From assembly GCA_018673485.1 (NCBI GenBank), contig JABHCP010000019.1:1-47691 (forward strand): a stretch of DNA of 47,691 nt, given 5' to 3'. The notes below the pieces were generated by a model. It made no database searches. It was not told where the DNA came from and saw only the letters and a program-made list of their open reading frames with translations. How positions within the stretch are numbered: position 1 is the first letter of the stretch; each line of letters begins with the position of its first letter. This document shows positions 1 to 6,988 of this stretch, piece by piece. The translations under genes and the position numbers were made by a program. The DNA is from Candidatus Uhrbacteria bacterium. GTDB lineage: Bacteria > Patescibacteriota > Patescibacteriia > UBA9934.

Positions 1-504
1 AACCCCCTCCAGCTCCCCCTGCCCATTCGACAGGCTCAGGGCACCCTGAGGCACTTGAAGGGTGGGAAGGGGGAGGGCTTCGTTAGATGTAAACACCCCA
101 TCAAAAATTCCACCCTGCTCCTCTTGTACTTCGTCATCTGAATAAATTGCCGTTATCTCATAGCCAAGGATTCGAGCTAGTGATTGTGCTGTCTCGATAG
201 GGCCCTCGACCTTACGGGGCTCGGCATAAACAAATGCACGAGCTTCACTTGAAGCTGCAAAATATTCCGCACCATCTTTCCAGTCGCTTACTACAATATT
301 TCCGCGTTGGGCAATTAGCTCTTGGTAAAAATCATGCTGCCCGGATGCAAGCGAATCATAAAAACCAGCGCTCACAACCTGAAGTAAGAACAGTTTAAAA
401 ACTATAACACTTGCAAAAGCTATAAAAAACAAACGAAGTGCCTTAAGCCTTCTTTCAAATGACGGCATTGATCCTCCCTGCGCTCGCTTCTTCCCTGTCT
501 TCAT
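1..504 (-). CDS. ftsI: Penicillin-binding protein (FtsI/PBP2 type), N-terminal part, runs off window
   Basis: Reading frame is open from ATG at 504 to base 1, so only the first 168 residues are present. A basic N-terminus is followed by one membrane helix (residues about 22-42, LFFIAFASVIVFKLFLLQVV) and then the start of the periplasmic PBP dimerisation domain with the family's RGNI..D segment (QRGNIVVSD). The transpeptidase domain is outside the window. An inner ATG at 468 is preceded by GGAGGA and is an alternative start. Septal peptidoglycan transpeptidase is the likely role, since ftsL, rsmH and mraZ lie on the same strand 24 kb upstream. Residues about 142-168 are encoded by repeat-like DNA (see findings). 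An elongation-type PBP2 cannot be excluded from this fragment. Confidence 0.72.
   Translation of the reverse strand, partial: MKTGKKRAQGGSMPSFERRLKALRLFFIAFASVIVFKLFLLQVVSAGFYDSLASGQHDFYQELIAQRGNIVVSDWKDGAEYFAASSEARAFVYAEPRKVEGPIETAQSLARILGYEITAIYSDDEVQEEQGGIFDGVFTSNEALPLPTLQVPQGALSLSNGQGELEGV
20..80. repeat. Nested palindromic repeat inside the ftsI frame
   Basis: TTCGACAGGCTCAGG at 26-40 lies between arms CTCCCCCT and AGGGGGAG that pair with each other. The inner motif recurs at 8621 and the outer type at 23435-23470. The minus-strand reading frame passes through all of it without a stop. Confidence 0.6.
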
Positions 505-555
505 GAACCTATTTTACCTTAAATCGATAGTCAGATGAGTGATTAATATGTGGAT

Positions 556-584
556 AGAATAAAACCGCCAATTCTGGCGGCTCT
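556..584 (-). terminator. Rho-independent terminator of the DUF4178-like gene
   Basis: On the minus strand CCGCC-AGAATT-GGCGG is followed by TTTTATTC, 20 bases after the stop of the 602-1039 gene. Confidence 0.75.
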
Positions 585-601
585 ATTGGTCAAATTTGCT
601 T

Positions 602-1039
602 TTATGCTGCTTGGATCTCCTCCTCTGTCATAATACGTCCAATTGCTACATCAACGCTATCTTCTGATACCTCATACTCGGTAAGTCTAACAATCTGCCC
701 GCGGTGTGACTCATAGTCATTAAACTGCACAACATCGAGCTGCTCATCTTCTTCGTCCAATACCTTACCACTTTGCTCTACTGACAATTCATGATCCTCG
801 CCACCATATGGCACAACGTCATCGATTGCCTCTACCTCTTCATCAATGTCCTCAAACATTACCACCTCTTCTGACTCTGCATCAATCGAAAGCCAAATAT
901 GATCATCACCGTGAAACCAATACTGCATCTCGCCAGTGGTAAGATGAATCTTTTGTAACTTTGCTGAAGTAAAAGTTTTTCCACTTACGACTACTGGGCT
1001 ACCACCTAGTAATAAATCGAGGGCTTTTTGTACATTCAT
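602..1039 (-). CDS. DUF4178-like acidic small protein
   Basis: 145 residues, acidic and without signal peptide or membrane helix, so probably cytoplasmic. The core GEMQYWFHGDDHIWLSID followed by a hydrophobic strand resembles the DUF4178 fold, in which a W..Y-type strand is followed by a W(L/I) strand. This assignment is from memory of the pattern and is tentative. The central stretch is Glu/Asp-rich and probably flexible. The gene is monocistronic: it has its own promoter about 60 nt upstream of the ATG and a terminator right behind it. Function unknown. Confidence 0.6.
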   Translation of the reverse strand: MNVQKALDLLLGGSPVVVSGKTFTSAKLQKIHLTTGEMQYWFHGDDHIWLSIDAESEEVVMFEDIDEEVEAIDDVVPYGGEDHELSVEQSGKVLDEEDEQLDVVQFNDYESHRGQIVRLTEYEVSEDSVDVAIGRIMTEEEIQAA

Positions 1040-1105
1040 AATATGAGCTAATTTGAATATTGACGAGCCTCGCTTATTAGTACTTGGAGACTCATGACCT
1101 TTGGC

Positions 1106-1133
1106 AGTATAACAATTTTTTTATTACTGTAAA
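1106..1133 (-). promoter_or_regulatory. Sigma70-type promoter
   Basis: Minus strand TTTACA, 16-nt spacer, TATACT. It would start transcription about 60 nt upstream of the 602-1039 gene. Confidence 0.6.
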
Positions 1134-1158
1134 GGGGGTGTGGAACAATCCTCTTATT

Positions 1159-2148
1159 CTAGTAATCCAATCCTTCTCGCGCCTGGACTCCGGAATAGAA
1201 ATAATGCTTGTGCATCTTTGCTTCAGTCACCAAATGCGCAATTGAAAGCAAATCTGGTTCTGGATGCCGACCAGTCATTAGCACCTCAACTCCTGGCTTT
1301 CGCGCCTCAATCGCATCGATCACTTCTTTCGAACTTAGCATGCCGAGCGCCACAGTTGAATTAATCTCATCGAGCACCACAAAATCATAATCACCCGATG
1401 TAAGCGCTTCACGCGCATCTTTAAGCCCCCGCTGAGCCTCAGACTTATCCTCATCATTTATATCAAAATCAAATGCACCAGTGATTGAGTCAATTCTATC
1501 ACGACCGGTAGCAAAATAATCGATCAACTTTATTTGATCGAACATTTTACGCTCGCTGTAATGCGTGTTCCCACCCTTATCGAAAAATACTATCTTCACT
1601 TTCTTCCCAGCGCCCGCCGCCCTTACTGACTGACCTATCGCGGAAGTTGTCTTCCCTTTTCCCTCGCCATGAATCAGTTGCACAAGACCGTAACCCTTGT
1701 GACCGATGATTCGATCGTCTGGTTGTGGTAATAATGCAAACTCTCTATAAGCTTCAATTACATCCACGACATATCCATCTATATCATCATCGAGATTATT
1801 GCGCGGATCGATCCACCTAAAATCCTTATGCTCCCATGAAAGTGCCAATTCGTGGTCTTCTATCGAAACGGTATAAAAGGTCTTTAGCACATCCTCACTT
1901 GCCATATCACCGAACCCCTTTGCCATCTTTTGATAAAACATCTTAGCATCACGCTTATCAATATGAATTCCAGTTTCTTCCAAAACCTCACGCACCAAAC
2001 AGTCCAACGGCTCTTCACCTGACTCCATCATCCCACCTGGTAAATCCCAATCCTCACCATACTCATTAGGATTCGAGCTACGCAAAAGCAAAACCTTACC
2101 AAGCCGGTCAACAAGCAGTGCCTTATGTGAATTGTAAAGTTTATGCAT
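1159..2148 (-). CDS. Nudix hydrolase fused to CobO-type corrinoid adenosyltransferase
   Basis: 329 residues in two domains. Residues about 1-140 are a Nudix domain with a perfect Nudix box (G-x5-E-x7-RE-V-L-EE-T-GI, residues 39-61). Residues about 150-329 are an ATP:cob(I)alamin adenosyltransferase of the CobO/BtuR family: P-loop GEGKGKTT (161-168), Walker-B-like VVLDEIN (257-263), the family motif LMTGRHPEPDL (290-300) and the C-terminal AREGLDY. The second domain makes adenosylcobalamin, the cofactor of the class II reductase encoded 1.3 kb away. The substrate of the Nudix domain is unknown. The start overlaps the stop of the upstream Nudix gene by 8 nt (ATGCATAA), so the two are translationally coupled. 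No cobalamin transport or synthesis gene is visible, which suggests salvage. Confidence 0.9.
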   Translation of the reverse strand: MHKLYNSHKALLVDRLGKVLLLRSSNPNEYGEDWDLPGGMMESGEEPLDCLVREVLEETGIHIDKRDAKMFYQKMAKGFGDMASEDVLKTFYTVSIEDHELALSWEHKDFRWIDPRNNLDDDIDGYVVDVIEAYREFALLPQPDDRIIGHKGYGLVQLIHGEGKGKTTSAIGQSVRAAGAGKKVKIVFFDKGGNTHYSERKMFDQIKLIDYFATGRDRIDSITGAFDFDINDEDKSEAQRGLKDAREALTSGDYDFVVLDEINSTVALGMLSSKEVIDAIEARKPGVEVLMTGRHPEPDLLSIAHLVTEAKMHKHYFYSGVQAREGLDY

Positions 2149-2584
2149 ATAAATCTTTTTTCTCTTGATAAACCTCTAACACCTGACGCAAACAAGGGCT
2201 TGCAGTCTCTTGATCGACAACTGCTGGGTTAAACCAACCGAATTCAGTGTGTTCTGCTGATAAAATAACAGGAATCTCAAAATTTACTTTTATGATATAT
2301 ATAACCGCCATCACTCTTCTATCGTCATCTCCCCCAATAGACCAAAGCGAAGCAGTTATTATCTGCTTATTTAATACATCCAGCTCAACACCAAGCTCTT
2401 CTTGCAACTCGCGAGCCAGTGCATCATTGATAGTTTTATCAGCTTTATCCATTCGACCACCTGGGATATCCCACGACCCGGCTCCCGCTTGATGATCTTT
2501 TTCTACACCTGAATCCCGTACTAACAAGATCTTTCCTTCCTGATTAATAATCAGGGCTTTATTTGCCACAAACATCTTTTGCAT
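2141..2584 (-). CDS. Nudix hydrolase
   Basis: Single Nudix domain of 147 residues. The box is recognisable as GGRMDKADK...ARELQEELGV, but has one extra residue in the loop and lacks the canonical first Glu; the metal-binding RELQEELG core is intact. The ORF track starts at a TTG (2593), but ATG at 2584 is better: it is preceded by TAATAT at 8 nt, the leaderless spacing seen across this window. It is coupled to the Nudix-CobO gene by an 8-nt overlap. Substrate unknown; nucleotide-pool cleaning is a guess from the neighbouring ribonucleotide reductase. Confidence 0.85.
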   Translation of the reverse strand: MQKMFVANKALIINQEGKILLVRDSGVEKDHQAGAGSWDIPGGRMDKADKTINDALARELQEELGVELDVLNKQIITASLWSIGGDDDRRVMAVIYIIKVNFEIPVILSAEHTEFGWFNPAVVDQETASPCLRQVLEVYQEKKDLYA

Positions 2585-2586
2585 AA

Positions 2587-2615
2587 TTGACAATATTACG
2601 TGTTTCTCTTATTCT
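2587..2615 (+). promoter_or_regulatory. Consensus promoter for the 2662-2981 mini-operon
   Basis: TTGACA, 17-nt spacer, TATTCT. It overlaps the divergent leaderless promoter of the Nudix gene. Confidence 0.7.
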
Positions 2616-2661
2616 CATGCTACACGAACTTGCATAACTTCAACAAGAGGTATCTGTTCAC

Positions 2662-2790
2662 ATGTTGGTCAACGTTTCAACCTTTCTCGGTCAGCTCTTT
2701 GCCTTTGGTGCAATCACTGCGCTCTCGGTAGGAATAGTTGGACTACTCAATGCGCACCTAGACCATCAAGACAAGATACGTAAAGCATGA
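2662..2790 (+). CDS. Tiny single-helix membrane protein (42 aa)
   Basis: Not in the ORF track. ATG at 2662 opens a 42-codon frame ending TGA at 2788-2790, overlapping the next ATG as ATGA. Upstream AAGAGG is a plausible ribosome site, and a consensus promoter lies 47 nt upstream. The protein has a hydrophobic segment (FLGQLFAFGAITALSVGIVG) and a charged tail HLDHQDKIRK. Promoter, coupling to the next gene and a shared terminator support it being real. Function unknown. Confidence 0.6.
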   Translation: MLVNVSTFLGQLFAFGAITALSVGIVGLLNAHLDHQDKIRKA

Positions 2791-2981
2791 GTGGCTACAA
2801 GCTCTATCTACTACTGCTTGGGCTAGCTGGCCTAACGATCGCCACGATTTCGATCAAGGCATTGCTCGAGGCCCACCGCATCCCACAATTTTTCATGCGT
2901 TGCATGCGTAAACGGTCTGCACGACACAAACGCCCACTTCCCAAGCCGATCTCCCCGCACCACCCACCGCCTCGCCGGTAG
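2787..2981 (+). CDS. Tiny membrane protein with basic proline-rich tail (64 aa)
   Basis: Starts in a 4-nt ATGA overlap with the 42-aa gene. The N-terminal half is one hydrophobic helix (YLLLLGLAGLTIATISIKAL); the C-terminal half is strongly basic (RCMRKRSARHKR) and ends in a His/Pro-rich stretch. The topology suggests the basic tail stays in the cytoplasm. The stop codon lies in the loop of the terminator hairpin, the same economical arrangement as at 8256-8290. No family recognised. Confidence 0.55.
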   Translation: MSGYKLYLLLLGLAGLTIATISIKALLEAHRIPQFFMRCMRKRSARHKRPLPKPISPHHPPPRR

Positions 2982-2996
2982 GGTGGTTTCGCTTTT
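2959..2996 (+). terminator. Terminator with stop codon in its loop
   Basis: ACCACCC and GGGTGGT pair around the end of the 64-aa gene, followed by TTTCGCTTTT. Confidence 0.7.
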
Positions 2997-2997
2997 A

Positions 2998-3029
2998 CCT
3001 GTGGACAGCAGTTTAACTGTTATCCACAG
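2998..3029. repeat. 32-nt imperfect hairpin repeat with DnaA-box-like arm, copy 1
   Basis: Read on the minus strand: CTGTGGATAA, CAGTTAAACT, GCTGTCCACAGG. 29 of 32 bases match the plus strand at 30026-30057. TTATCCACA (3020-3028) equals the E. coli DnaA box consensus. Confidence 0.65.
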
Positions 3030-3090
3030 ATAAGCCCTCAGCGACGTCTTGGTGGAGAAGTAATGCTGTTCAACTAAAAAAAATTTATTT

Positions 3091-3129
3091 ATAAAAGCGA
3101 ACAACCGACCGCCTTTTTAGGGCGGCCGG
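3091..3129 (-). terminator. Terminator of the 29-aa gene
   Basis: Minus strand CCGCC-CTAAAAA-GGCGG followed by a T-rich tail that includes GTTCGCTTTT. Confidence 0.6.
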
Positions 3130-3188
3130 TACGGCGAATCGAACGGGCGAGCTTCACGCTCTGGTGTCTGAGCCTTATTGATGAAAGG

Positions 3189-3278
3189 CTACCAGATGAG
3201 AAGGCTCTGTGACATCCCGATCTCGATACACTGCGGCACGACATTCGAGATGAAGAAGATCACGAGAGTATGGATCAA
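3189..3278 (-). CDS. Possible 29-aa small protein
   Basis: Too short for the ORF track. TTG at 3278 is preceded by GGAGGTGCATCC, a near-perfect ribosome site at 5 nt. The product starts with a hydrophobic stretch (MIHTLVIFFISNVVPQ) and ends SLLIW. A TTGGCT-17-TATACT promoter stands upstream and a terminator about 60 nt downstream, so the unit is complete for its size. Alternatively it is a small non-coding RNA with a fortuitous frame. Confidence 0.45.
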   Translation of the reverse strand: MIHTLVIFFISNVVPQCIEIGMSQSLLIW

Positions 3279-3311
3279 GGATGCACCTCCAGGGTTCTTG
3301 AATCCGAATTT

Positions 3312-3340
3312 AGTATATTAATAAACAGAAAACGAGCCAA
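3312..3340 (-). promoter_or_regulatory. Promoter of the 29-aa transcription unit
   Basis: Minus strand TTGGCT, 17-nt spacer, TATACT. Its -35 lies in the hairpin that terminates nrdJ. Confidence 0.55.
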
Positions 3341-3352
3341 TTGACTCGTTTT
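3329..3352 (-). terminator. nrdJ terminator
   Basis: AAAACGAG and CTCGTTTT pair around an 8-nt loop. On the minus strand TTTTCTGTTTATT follows, about 80 nt after the nrdJ stop. Confidence 0.7.
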
Positions 3353-3389
3353 CATATTTTCTTCGCTTTCGCGATCCCAATGATTTATT

Positions 3390-3420
3390 CAGTACACAGT
3401 TCGCAGTACGCAGTGCTTAG
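3390..3420. repeat. Heptamer tandem repeat (CAGNNNN)
   Basis: CAG at 3390, 3397, 3404 and 3411, then TAG at 3418: exact 7-nt period, directly behind the nrdJ stop codon. Confidence 0.75.
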
Positions 3421-3428
3421 TTTACGAT

Positions 3429-6400
3429 CTAACTGCATCCACTAGTCGAACCGCAATTCAGACACTTGTAACACGCTCCGTTTCGGACCATTACTGATCC
3501 GCAAGTATCGCACGCCGGTGCATCAGACAAGTTGTCAAACGTCATGCCAAGTGCTGCAACACCCTCAACTACCGCTTCTTGTGCTGTCTCATCGACCTTG
3601 CTTTCAAACATCTTCACCTGTGCCTTCTTGGCTGTTTCTGATGGCTCATCTTCAGACTCCTGTAATTCAACCTCATCTTCAACCTTCTCTTCCAAGGCAT
3701 TTATTCCTACTGCACGCTGATCTTCTTGTGAAAGGAACTTTAGTGCCATCCATCTGAAAATGTAATCAACGATGGACTTTGCCATTCGAATGTTTGGATT
3801 GCTGGTGAACCCTGATGGTTCAAAGCGCATGTGTACAAACTTATTCACCAGAACCTGAAGCGGTACACCGTACTGCAAGGCCATGGAAACACTAGTTGCA
3901 AATGAATCCATCAAACCACTCATAACTGAACCCTGCTTACTCATTGTTACAAAAATCTCACCCGGAGTGCCATCACTGTAAAGTCCAACTGTAATGTAAC
4001 CCTTGTAATTCGCAATCGAGAATCGATGTGTGATTGACTTACGTTCATCTGGCATTCTTCGTCGTCGTGGAGCGAGATTTGTTTTAGTAACTTTAGCAGT
4101 CTTAACCTCTTGAGATCCCTCCTCCTTCGCTAAAGCTACGGCGGACAGGTCGACTTCGCTCGGGATGACGGTTTCTGGAATACCACTATCCGCTACCGTC
4201 ACCTTACCATCATCATCTGTGTCATTTGAAGTCGTAAGTGCTTGCTGTTTCTTTGAACCATCGCGATAAATCGCAATTGCTTTTAGCCCCATCTTCCAAC
4301 CCCGCATGTAAACATCCCCAACATCCTCAACGGTTGCATCATTGGGCATGTTTACAGTCTTACTAATTGCACCAGAGATAAACGGCTGTGTTGCGGCCAT
4401 CATATCTAAGTGACCCCGATAGTGGATTGTTCTGCTTCCATTCTTTGCCTTGAACGCGCAATCAAATACACTTAAATGCTCATCTTTAATGTGAGGTGCG
4501 CCCTCGATTGTGTCCATCTTCTCAATGAATGCATGGATCTCATCAATCTGGCCCTGATCATAGCCTAAACGCATGAGAGCCTCGGGTACTGTTCCGTTAA
4601 CAATCTTTAGCATTCCACCACCAACGAGCCATTTGTATTTAACAAGCGCAATGTCAGGTTCAACACCCGTTGTATCGCAGTCCATTAAAAATGCAATTGT
4701 TCCAGTTGGAGCAAGTACTGAGATTTGCGCATTGCGCAGTCCGTGCTTCCTCGCACCGTCAACCGTATTGTCCCACGACTTTCGTGCCTCAAACAATAAG
4801 TCAGCCGGCACACCATCTGGATTAATATCATACGCAGCAGTGCGGTGCATCTGCATCACCTCAAGCGCTGAACCTTCGTTTTCAGAATACCCATCAAATG
4901 TACCAATCTTCTCTGCTATCTTTGATGATTGATAATACGTGTGACCTGTTAAAAGTGCCATTACAGACGCAGCCAAGTTTCGTCCTTCGTCAGAATCATA
5001 TGCCAGGCCTCTGCTCATCAAAAGAGCTCCCAAGTTAGCAAATCCAATTCCAAGTGGTCGGAAGCTGTGTGAATTATGTTCAATAGCTGGAGTTGGGTAA
5101 CTTGAATTCCCTACAGCAATCTCCATTGCGGTCACGATAACCTCTGATGCCTTTTTAAAGCTCTCTGTGTCAAACTCCATCACGCCATCCTTTTCTTTTC
5201 TAAACGCCATTAAGTTTAGTGATGCAAGGTTGCAAGCTGAGTCATCTAAGAACATGTACTCGGAACACGGATTTGAACCATTAATACGTCCAGAATTTTT
5301 ACATGTGTGCCACCTGTTTGTTGTTGTATCGTACTGAATTCCAGGATCTCCGCACTCCCATGCAGCGAGCGACATCTTGCGGAATAAGTCGCGTGCTTTA
5401 TATGTCACGGAATCATTACCAGTCGTAACTTCTTTAGTCGCCCAAGGAGCATCCGCCTCAACAGCCTCCATAAATGCGTCATTCACTCTTACTGAGTTGT
5501 TCGCGTTTTGGAAAAATATTGATCCATATGCGTCCCCATCCATAGATGCATCATAACCGGCATCGATCAATGCCCAAGCCTTCTTCTCCTCTTTTACTTT
5601 GCACTCGATAAACTCTTCAATGTCAGGATGCTCGATATTTAAAATAACCATCTTTGCTGCTCGCCGCGTTTTTCCACCCGACTTTACAACTCCTGCAAAC
5701 GCATCAAACCCCTTCATAAATGATACTGGGCCAGACGACTTACCGTTTGATCCACCCAAAAATTCCTTTGATGATCGCAGGTTACTTAGGTTTGAACCAG
5801 TTCCTGAACCCTGCTTAAACAACATGCTCTCAGTGGTTGCAAGTTGCATAATTGAACGCATATCATCTTCAACTGAGTTGATGAAGCATGCTGAGCATTG
5901 TGGATGAGGATTTACTCCAACATTAAACCAAACTGGGCTGTTAAACGCTGCTTTTTGATTAATTAATATTGCAGTTAGCTCTTCTTCAAAAACCTGAGCG
6001 TCTTGCGCTGAATAGAAGTAACCATCTTGTCGCCCCCAATTAGCCATTGTGGTCGCAACACGGCCGATAAGTTGCTTCATTGACGCTTCACGCTCGGGTG
6101 TCCCTACCTTTCCTCGGAAATACTTTTGCGCAACAATGTTAGTTGCGGTTTGCGACCAACTCTTTGGTGTTTCAATGTCGTTTTGTTCAAAAAGAACCTC
6201 TCCGTTTGCATCTTTAATTGAAGCTGTACGCATCTCCCAATCGATCTCATCGTATGGGTGCACACCCTCTTGTGTGAAAAATCTTCCGAATCTTATTCCA
6301 TTTCCATAAATTGGCGCCTTTGAACGAACCGGAATAAAAGTTTGCTTGTGCCGAATATATTTAAGAGCAACATGAACCAAGTTATTATCAATCAAAGTCA

Positions 6401-6695
6401 TGTTAATAACCTCACGCACATCACCCGTATTTGGAACTGTGTGTCCATCAAAAATTCTCTGCAATCGAGAAATAGCTTGAGTTGAAACTTTTTCAATCTG
6501 CTCCTTGTCATCCATTCCAGCATCAAGCAATGCTTTTTTTACAGATTGATAAAGTTTTTGAGCGTCAAATTCTTGCTCTTGCCCATCACGCTTACGAACC
6601 GTCTTGAGTGAAGTCATATACTGCCAAACCGCATCGCTTACATTTTCTGTCTTTTCCTCTACGCGCTGCGTGAGTTGTGGTGTCATGTGGTCCAT
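3429..6695 (-). CDS. nrdJ: Adenosylcobalamin-dependent (class II) ribonucleoside-diphosphate reductase
   Basis: 1088 residues. An ATP-cone lies at about 31-120 (VRKRDGQEQEFDAQKL). The ten-stranded barrel shows SPVWFNVG, HPQCSACFINS with an active-site Cys, the loop FKQGSGTGSNLSNLR, and NPCSEYMF followed by CNLASLNL, typical of B12-dependent NrdJ. The C-terminus carries a CxxC...CxxC zinc module (CDTCG, CYKCLNCG). It makes deoxynucleotides without oxygen or a second subunit, using adenosylcobalamin, which the nearby CobO-domain protein can supply. Residues about 842-862 are encoded by a nested palindromic repeat in the linker before the C-terminal domain. Transcription starts at a promoter carrying two NrdR boxes and passes a hairpin in a leader of about 165 nt. 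No clear SD precedes the ATG; M4 is an alternative start. Confidence 0.96.
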   Translation of the reverse strand: MDHMTPQLTQRVEEKTENVSDAVWQYMTSLKTVRKRDGQEQEFDAQKLYQSVKKALLDAGMDDKEQIEKVSTQAISRLQRIFDGHTVPNTGDVREVINMTLIDNNLVHVALKYIRHKQTFIPVRSKAPIYGNGIRFGRFFTQEGVHPYDEIDWEMRTASIKDANGEVLFEQNDIETPKSWSQTATNIVAQKYFRGKVGTPEREASMKQLIGRVATTMANWGRQDGYFYSAQDAQVFEEELTAILINQKAAFNSPVWFNVGVNPHPQCSACFINSVEDDMRSIMQLATTESMLFKQGSGTGSNLSNLRSSKEFLGGSNGKSSGPVSFMKGFDAFAGVVKSGGKTRRAAKMVILNIEHPDIEEFIECKVKEEKKAWALIDAGYDASMDGDAYGSIFFQNANNSVRVNDAFMEAVEADAPWATKEVTTGNDSVTYKARDLFRKMSLAAWECGDPGIQYDTTTNRWHTCKNSGRINGSNPCSEYMFLDDSACNLASLNLMAFRKEKDGVMEFDTESFKKASEVIVTAMEIAVGNSSYPTPAIEHNSHSFRPLGIGFANLGALLMSRGLAYDSDEGRNLAASVMALLTGHTYYQSSKIAEKIGTFDGYSENEGSALEVMQMHRTAAYDINPDGVPADLLFEARKSWDNTVDGARKHGLRNAQISVLAPTGTIAFLMDCDTTGVEPDIALVKYKWLVGGGMLKIVNGTVPEALMRLGYDQGQIDEIHAFIEKMDTIEGAPHIKDEHLSVFDCAFKAKNGSRTIHYRGHLDMMAATQPFISGAISKTVNMPNDATVEDVGDVYMRGWKMGLKAIAIYRDGSKKQQALTTSNDTDDDGKVTVADSGIPETVIPSEVDLSAVALAKEEGSQEVKTAKVTKTNLAPRRRRMPDERKSITHRFSIANYKGYITVGLYSDGTPGEIFVTMSKQGSVMSGLMDSFATSVSMALQYGVPLQVLVNKFVHMRFEPSGFTSNPNIRMAKSIVDYIFRWMALKFLSQEDQRAVGINALEEKVEDEVELQESEDEPSETAKKAQVKMFESKVDETAQEAVVEGVAALGMTFDNLSDAPACDTCGSVMVRNGACYKCLNCGSTSGCS
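4111..4175. repeat. Nested palindromic element inside nrdJ
   Basis: Minus strand GTCATCCCGAGCGAAGTCGA ... GGGATCTC, a repeat type I know from many environmental genomes, is split by an insert containing TCCGCCGTAGCTTTAGCGAA. Both keep the frame, giving TVIPSEVDLSAVALAKEEGS. Confidence 0.65.
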
Positions 6696-6780
6696 AGTAC
6701 AAAAGCAAATAAAAATTAGGGGTTTCTCTCAATCGACGAATGCCCGTAGGCAAGTATTGCTCAGTTTATCAGAGGTAAAT

Positions 6781-6804
6781 TAAAAATCCCAGACGTGTGG
6801 GATT
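6781..6804 (-). terminator. Terminator-like hairpin in the nrdJ leader
   Basis: Minus strand AATCCCA-CACGTC-TGGGATT followed by TTTTA. It lies between the nrdJ promoter and the nrdJ ATG, so it can act as an attenuator, or it may be the late terminator of the upstream exonuclease gene. Confidence 0.55.
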
Positions 6805-6839
6805 CCACTTCTCCCTCTGCGAAGCACTTTATTTGATCA

Positions 6840-6855
6840 ACACTATATCTTGTGC
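6840..6855 (-). promoter_or_regulatory. NrdR box 1
   Basis: ACACTATATCTTGTGC on the plus strand, close to the NrdR consensus acaCwAtATaTwGtGt. It lies just downstream of the predicted transcription start. Confidence 0.75.
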
Positions 6856-6866
6856 TGACAGTGAGA

Positions 6867-6895
6867 ATTGTACCACTACATCTTGTGTTTGCCAA
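6867..6895 (-). promoter_or_regulatory. nrdJ: nrdJ promoter
   Basis: Minus strand TTGGCA, 17-nt spacer, TACAAT. NrdR box 2 fills the spacer exactly, so bound repressor would block RNA polymerase. Confidence 0.75.
6873..6888 (-). promoter_or_regulatory. NrdR box 2
   Basis: CCACTACATCTTGTGT on the plus strand, 33 bp (three helical turns) from box 1. Paired boxes on the same DNA face are the usual NrdR arrangement. TGTGGATAA, a DnaA-box sequence, lies just upstream at 6906-6914. Confidence 0.75.
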
Positions 6896-6988
6896 AACGT
6901 AAAACTGTGGATAAGAAGCGTCGGAAAATACAGTTTTGATAATTACTGTGTTTTCATCAAACTCCGAGCAACTACGCGATGAATTTCC

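Noticed and set aside
6696-6866. Cobalamin riboswitch upstream of the B12-dependent reductase
   Set aside because: The leader lacks the conserved GCCACTG (B12 box) and is too short and AT-rich. Only the terminator-like hairpin and NrdR boxes are supported.
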